Shown here one piece after another: positions 13,229 through 13,666 of a stretch of DNA of 13,666 nucleotides. Under the pieces are notes generated by a model. The model was not told where the DNA came from. It searched no databases and saw nothing but the letters and a program-made list of their open reading frames with translations. Position 1 is the stretch's first letter. Each line of letters starts with the position of its first letter. The DNA is from Alphaproteobacteria bacterium UBA6187. Its GTDB lineage: Bacteria; Pseudomonadota; Alphaproteobacteria; Rickettsiales; UBA6187. The stretch spans positions 1 through 13,666 of the forward strand of contig DITJ01000084.1 of assembly GCA_002422795.1 (NCBI GenBank). The letters run 5' to 3'. Made by a program: the position numbers and the translations under genes.

Positions 13229-13666
13229 CAGGGCTACCTCATAAATTTTTAAAGTTAATAATTTGAGCAAGAAGGTTATTATCCCAACCTGCTTTTTTGC
13301 GTAAAGCTTTGATAGATTGTCGTTTTTGTTGGACTTGTCTAATCATGTTGAGGGCGAAGTGCCTGATAACAGCCATATTTTGTGGGGCGTTTTCGCGCCT
13401 GATTCTAGAGAGGTCGTCATTAAAACTCATATCCAGCACCCAATGCAGGCTGTTTTCGACCGCCCAATGGCTGCGGATTGACGTAGATATTTTTTTAGCG
13501 TCAGGAGGCAAAGAACTTATGTAATATCTTGTTTCTTCTGATGTTTTTCCATTCTTTATGGTTGTTGATTCAATCATGATAATTGAGCGCAAGCCATCCC
13601 ATTTATGATGCTGTTTTAGCCAATCAATTTCATCAGTTACTGTACATTTCCTGGTTTCAATACGGC
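13229..13666. mobile_element. ISAs1-family insertion sequence (one end, runs off window)
   Basis: The transposase frame enters from the right edge and stops at 13239. Just beyond it, CAGGGCTACC at 13229 has the CAGGG start common to ISAs1-family ends. That puts the element boundary at about 13229, some 20 bp from the -35 of toxin-antitoxin pair 2. The other end and any target duplication are outside the window. Confidence 0.6.
13239..13666 (-). CDS. ISAs1-family transposase (N-terminus beyond window)
   Basis: The minus-strand frame is open from the right edge to TGA at 13239, about 141 residues. It reads RIETRKCTVTDEIDWLKQH, then GLRSIIMIEST, TRYYISSLPPDA and SIRSHWAVENSLHWVLDMSF, followed by NDDLSRIRRENAPQN and RHFALNMI. 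This is the C-terminal third of an ISAs1-family DDE transposase (usually about 370 residues). The catalytic Glu lies in the HWAVENSLHW motif. The ATG at 13592 is internal, since homology extends to the edge. No frameshift is seen in the visible part, so the element may be active. Confidence 0.9.
   Translation of the reverse strand, partial: RIETRKCTVTDEIDWLKQHHKWDGLRSIIMIESTTIKNGKTSEETRYYISSLPPDAKKISTSIRSHWAVENSLHWVLDMSFNDDLSRIRRENAPQNMAVIRHFALNMIRQVQQKRQSIKALRKKAGWDNNLLAQIINFKNL

Noticed and set aside
1..13666. tRNA or rRNA genes, or an attachment site in a tRNA
   Set aside because: I saw no cloverleaf-like or rRNA-like sequence while reading both strands; the recombinase's 3' side, where an att site could lie, is outside the window.

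Overview
The window looks like an AT-rich bacterial chromosome or large episome, most likely from an alphaproteobacterium. The lineage call is an inference from the autotransporter style, the PemK-like toxin family and the mobile-element types; no rRNA or housekeeping gene confirms it. A short core block of intact genes (about 5.5-11.1 kb) lies between two accessory regions full of broken mobile elements.

Left region (1-5.3 kb). A minus-strand unit ends at the left edge: a truncated unknown gene, a Bro-N antirepressor-like protein, and a large serine recombinase. The recombinase overlaps the Bro-N gene and runs off the window. Upstream of this unit is a graveyard: a GC-rich IS3-family OrfB remnant with an internal stop is joined to the C-terminal third of a Tn3-family transposase. 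An intact Phd/YefM-type antitoxin and PemK/MazF-like toxin pair follows, with its own promoter and a candidate operator. A possible 27-codon ORF sits immediately behind the toxin. Next come remnants of a Tn3 transposase N-terminus (minus strand) and of a frameshifted FabI-like short-chain dehydrogenase.

Central region (5.4-11.1 kb). A canonical cupin is followed by an 885-residue autotransporter with signal peptide, repeat passenger and outer-membrane beta-barrel. A nested inverted-repeat block comes next. Then two tightly coupled genes encode a SAM-dependent methyltransferase and a PaaK-like adenylate-forming ligase, which look like a two-step small-molecule activation and methylation cassette. 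Its substrate cannot be read from the sequence.

Right region (11.1-13.7 kb). A 168-bp MITE-like element with long terminal inverted repeats lies directly behind the ligase, and a third copy of its end is found 110 bp further on. Between the two facing ends is the start of an excisionase-type helix-turn-helix gene, cut by the element. An IS110 transposase remnant, IS21-like end repeats and unidentified open frames follow. A second toxin-antitoxin pair of the same type as the first, on the minus strand, abuts the end of an ISAs1-family insertion sequence that runs off the right edge.

In functional terms, the two toxin-antitoxin loci probably stabilise mobile DNA around an otherwise intact block for surface display and small-molecule modification.
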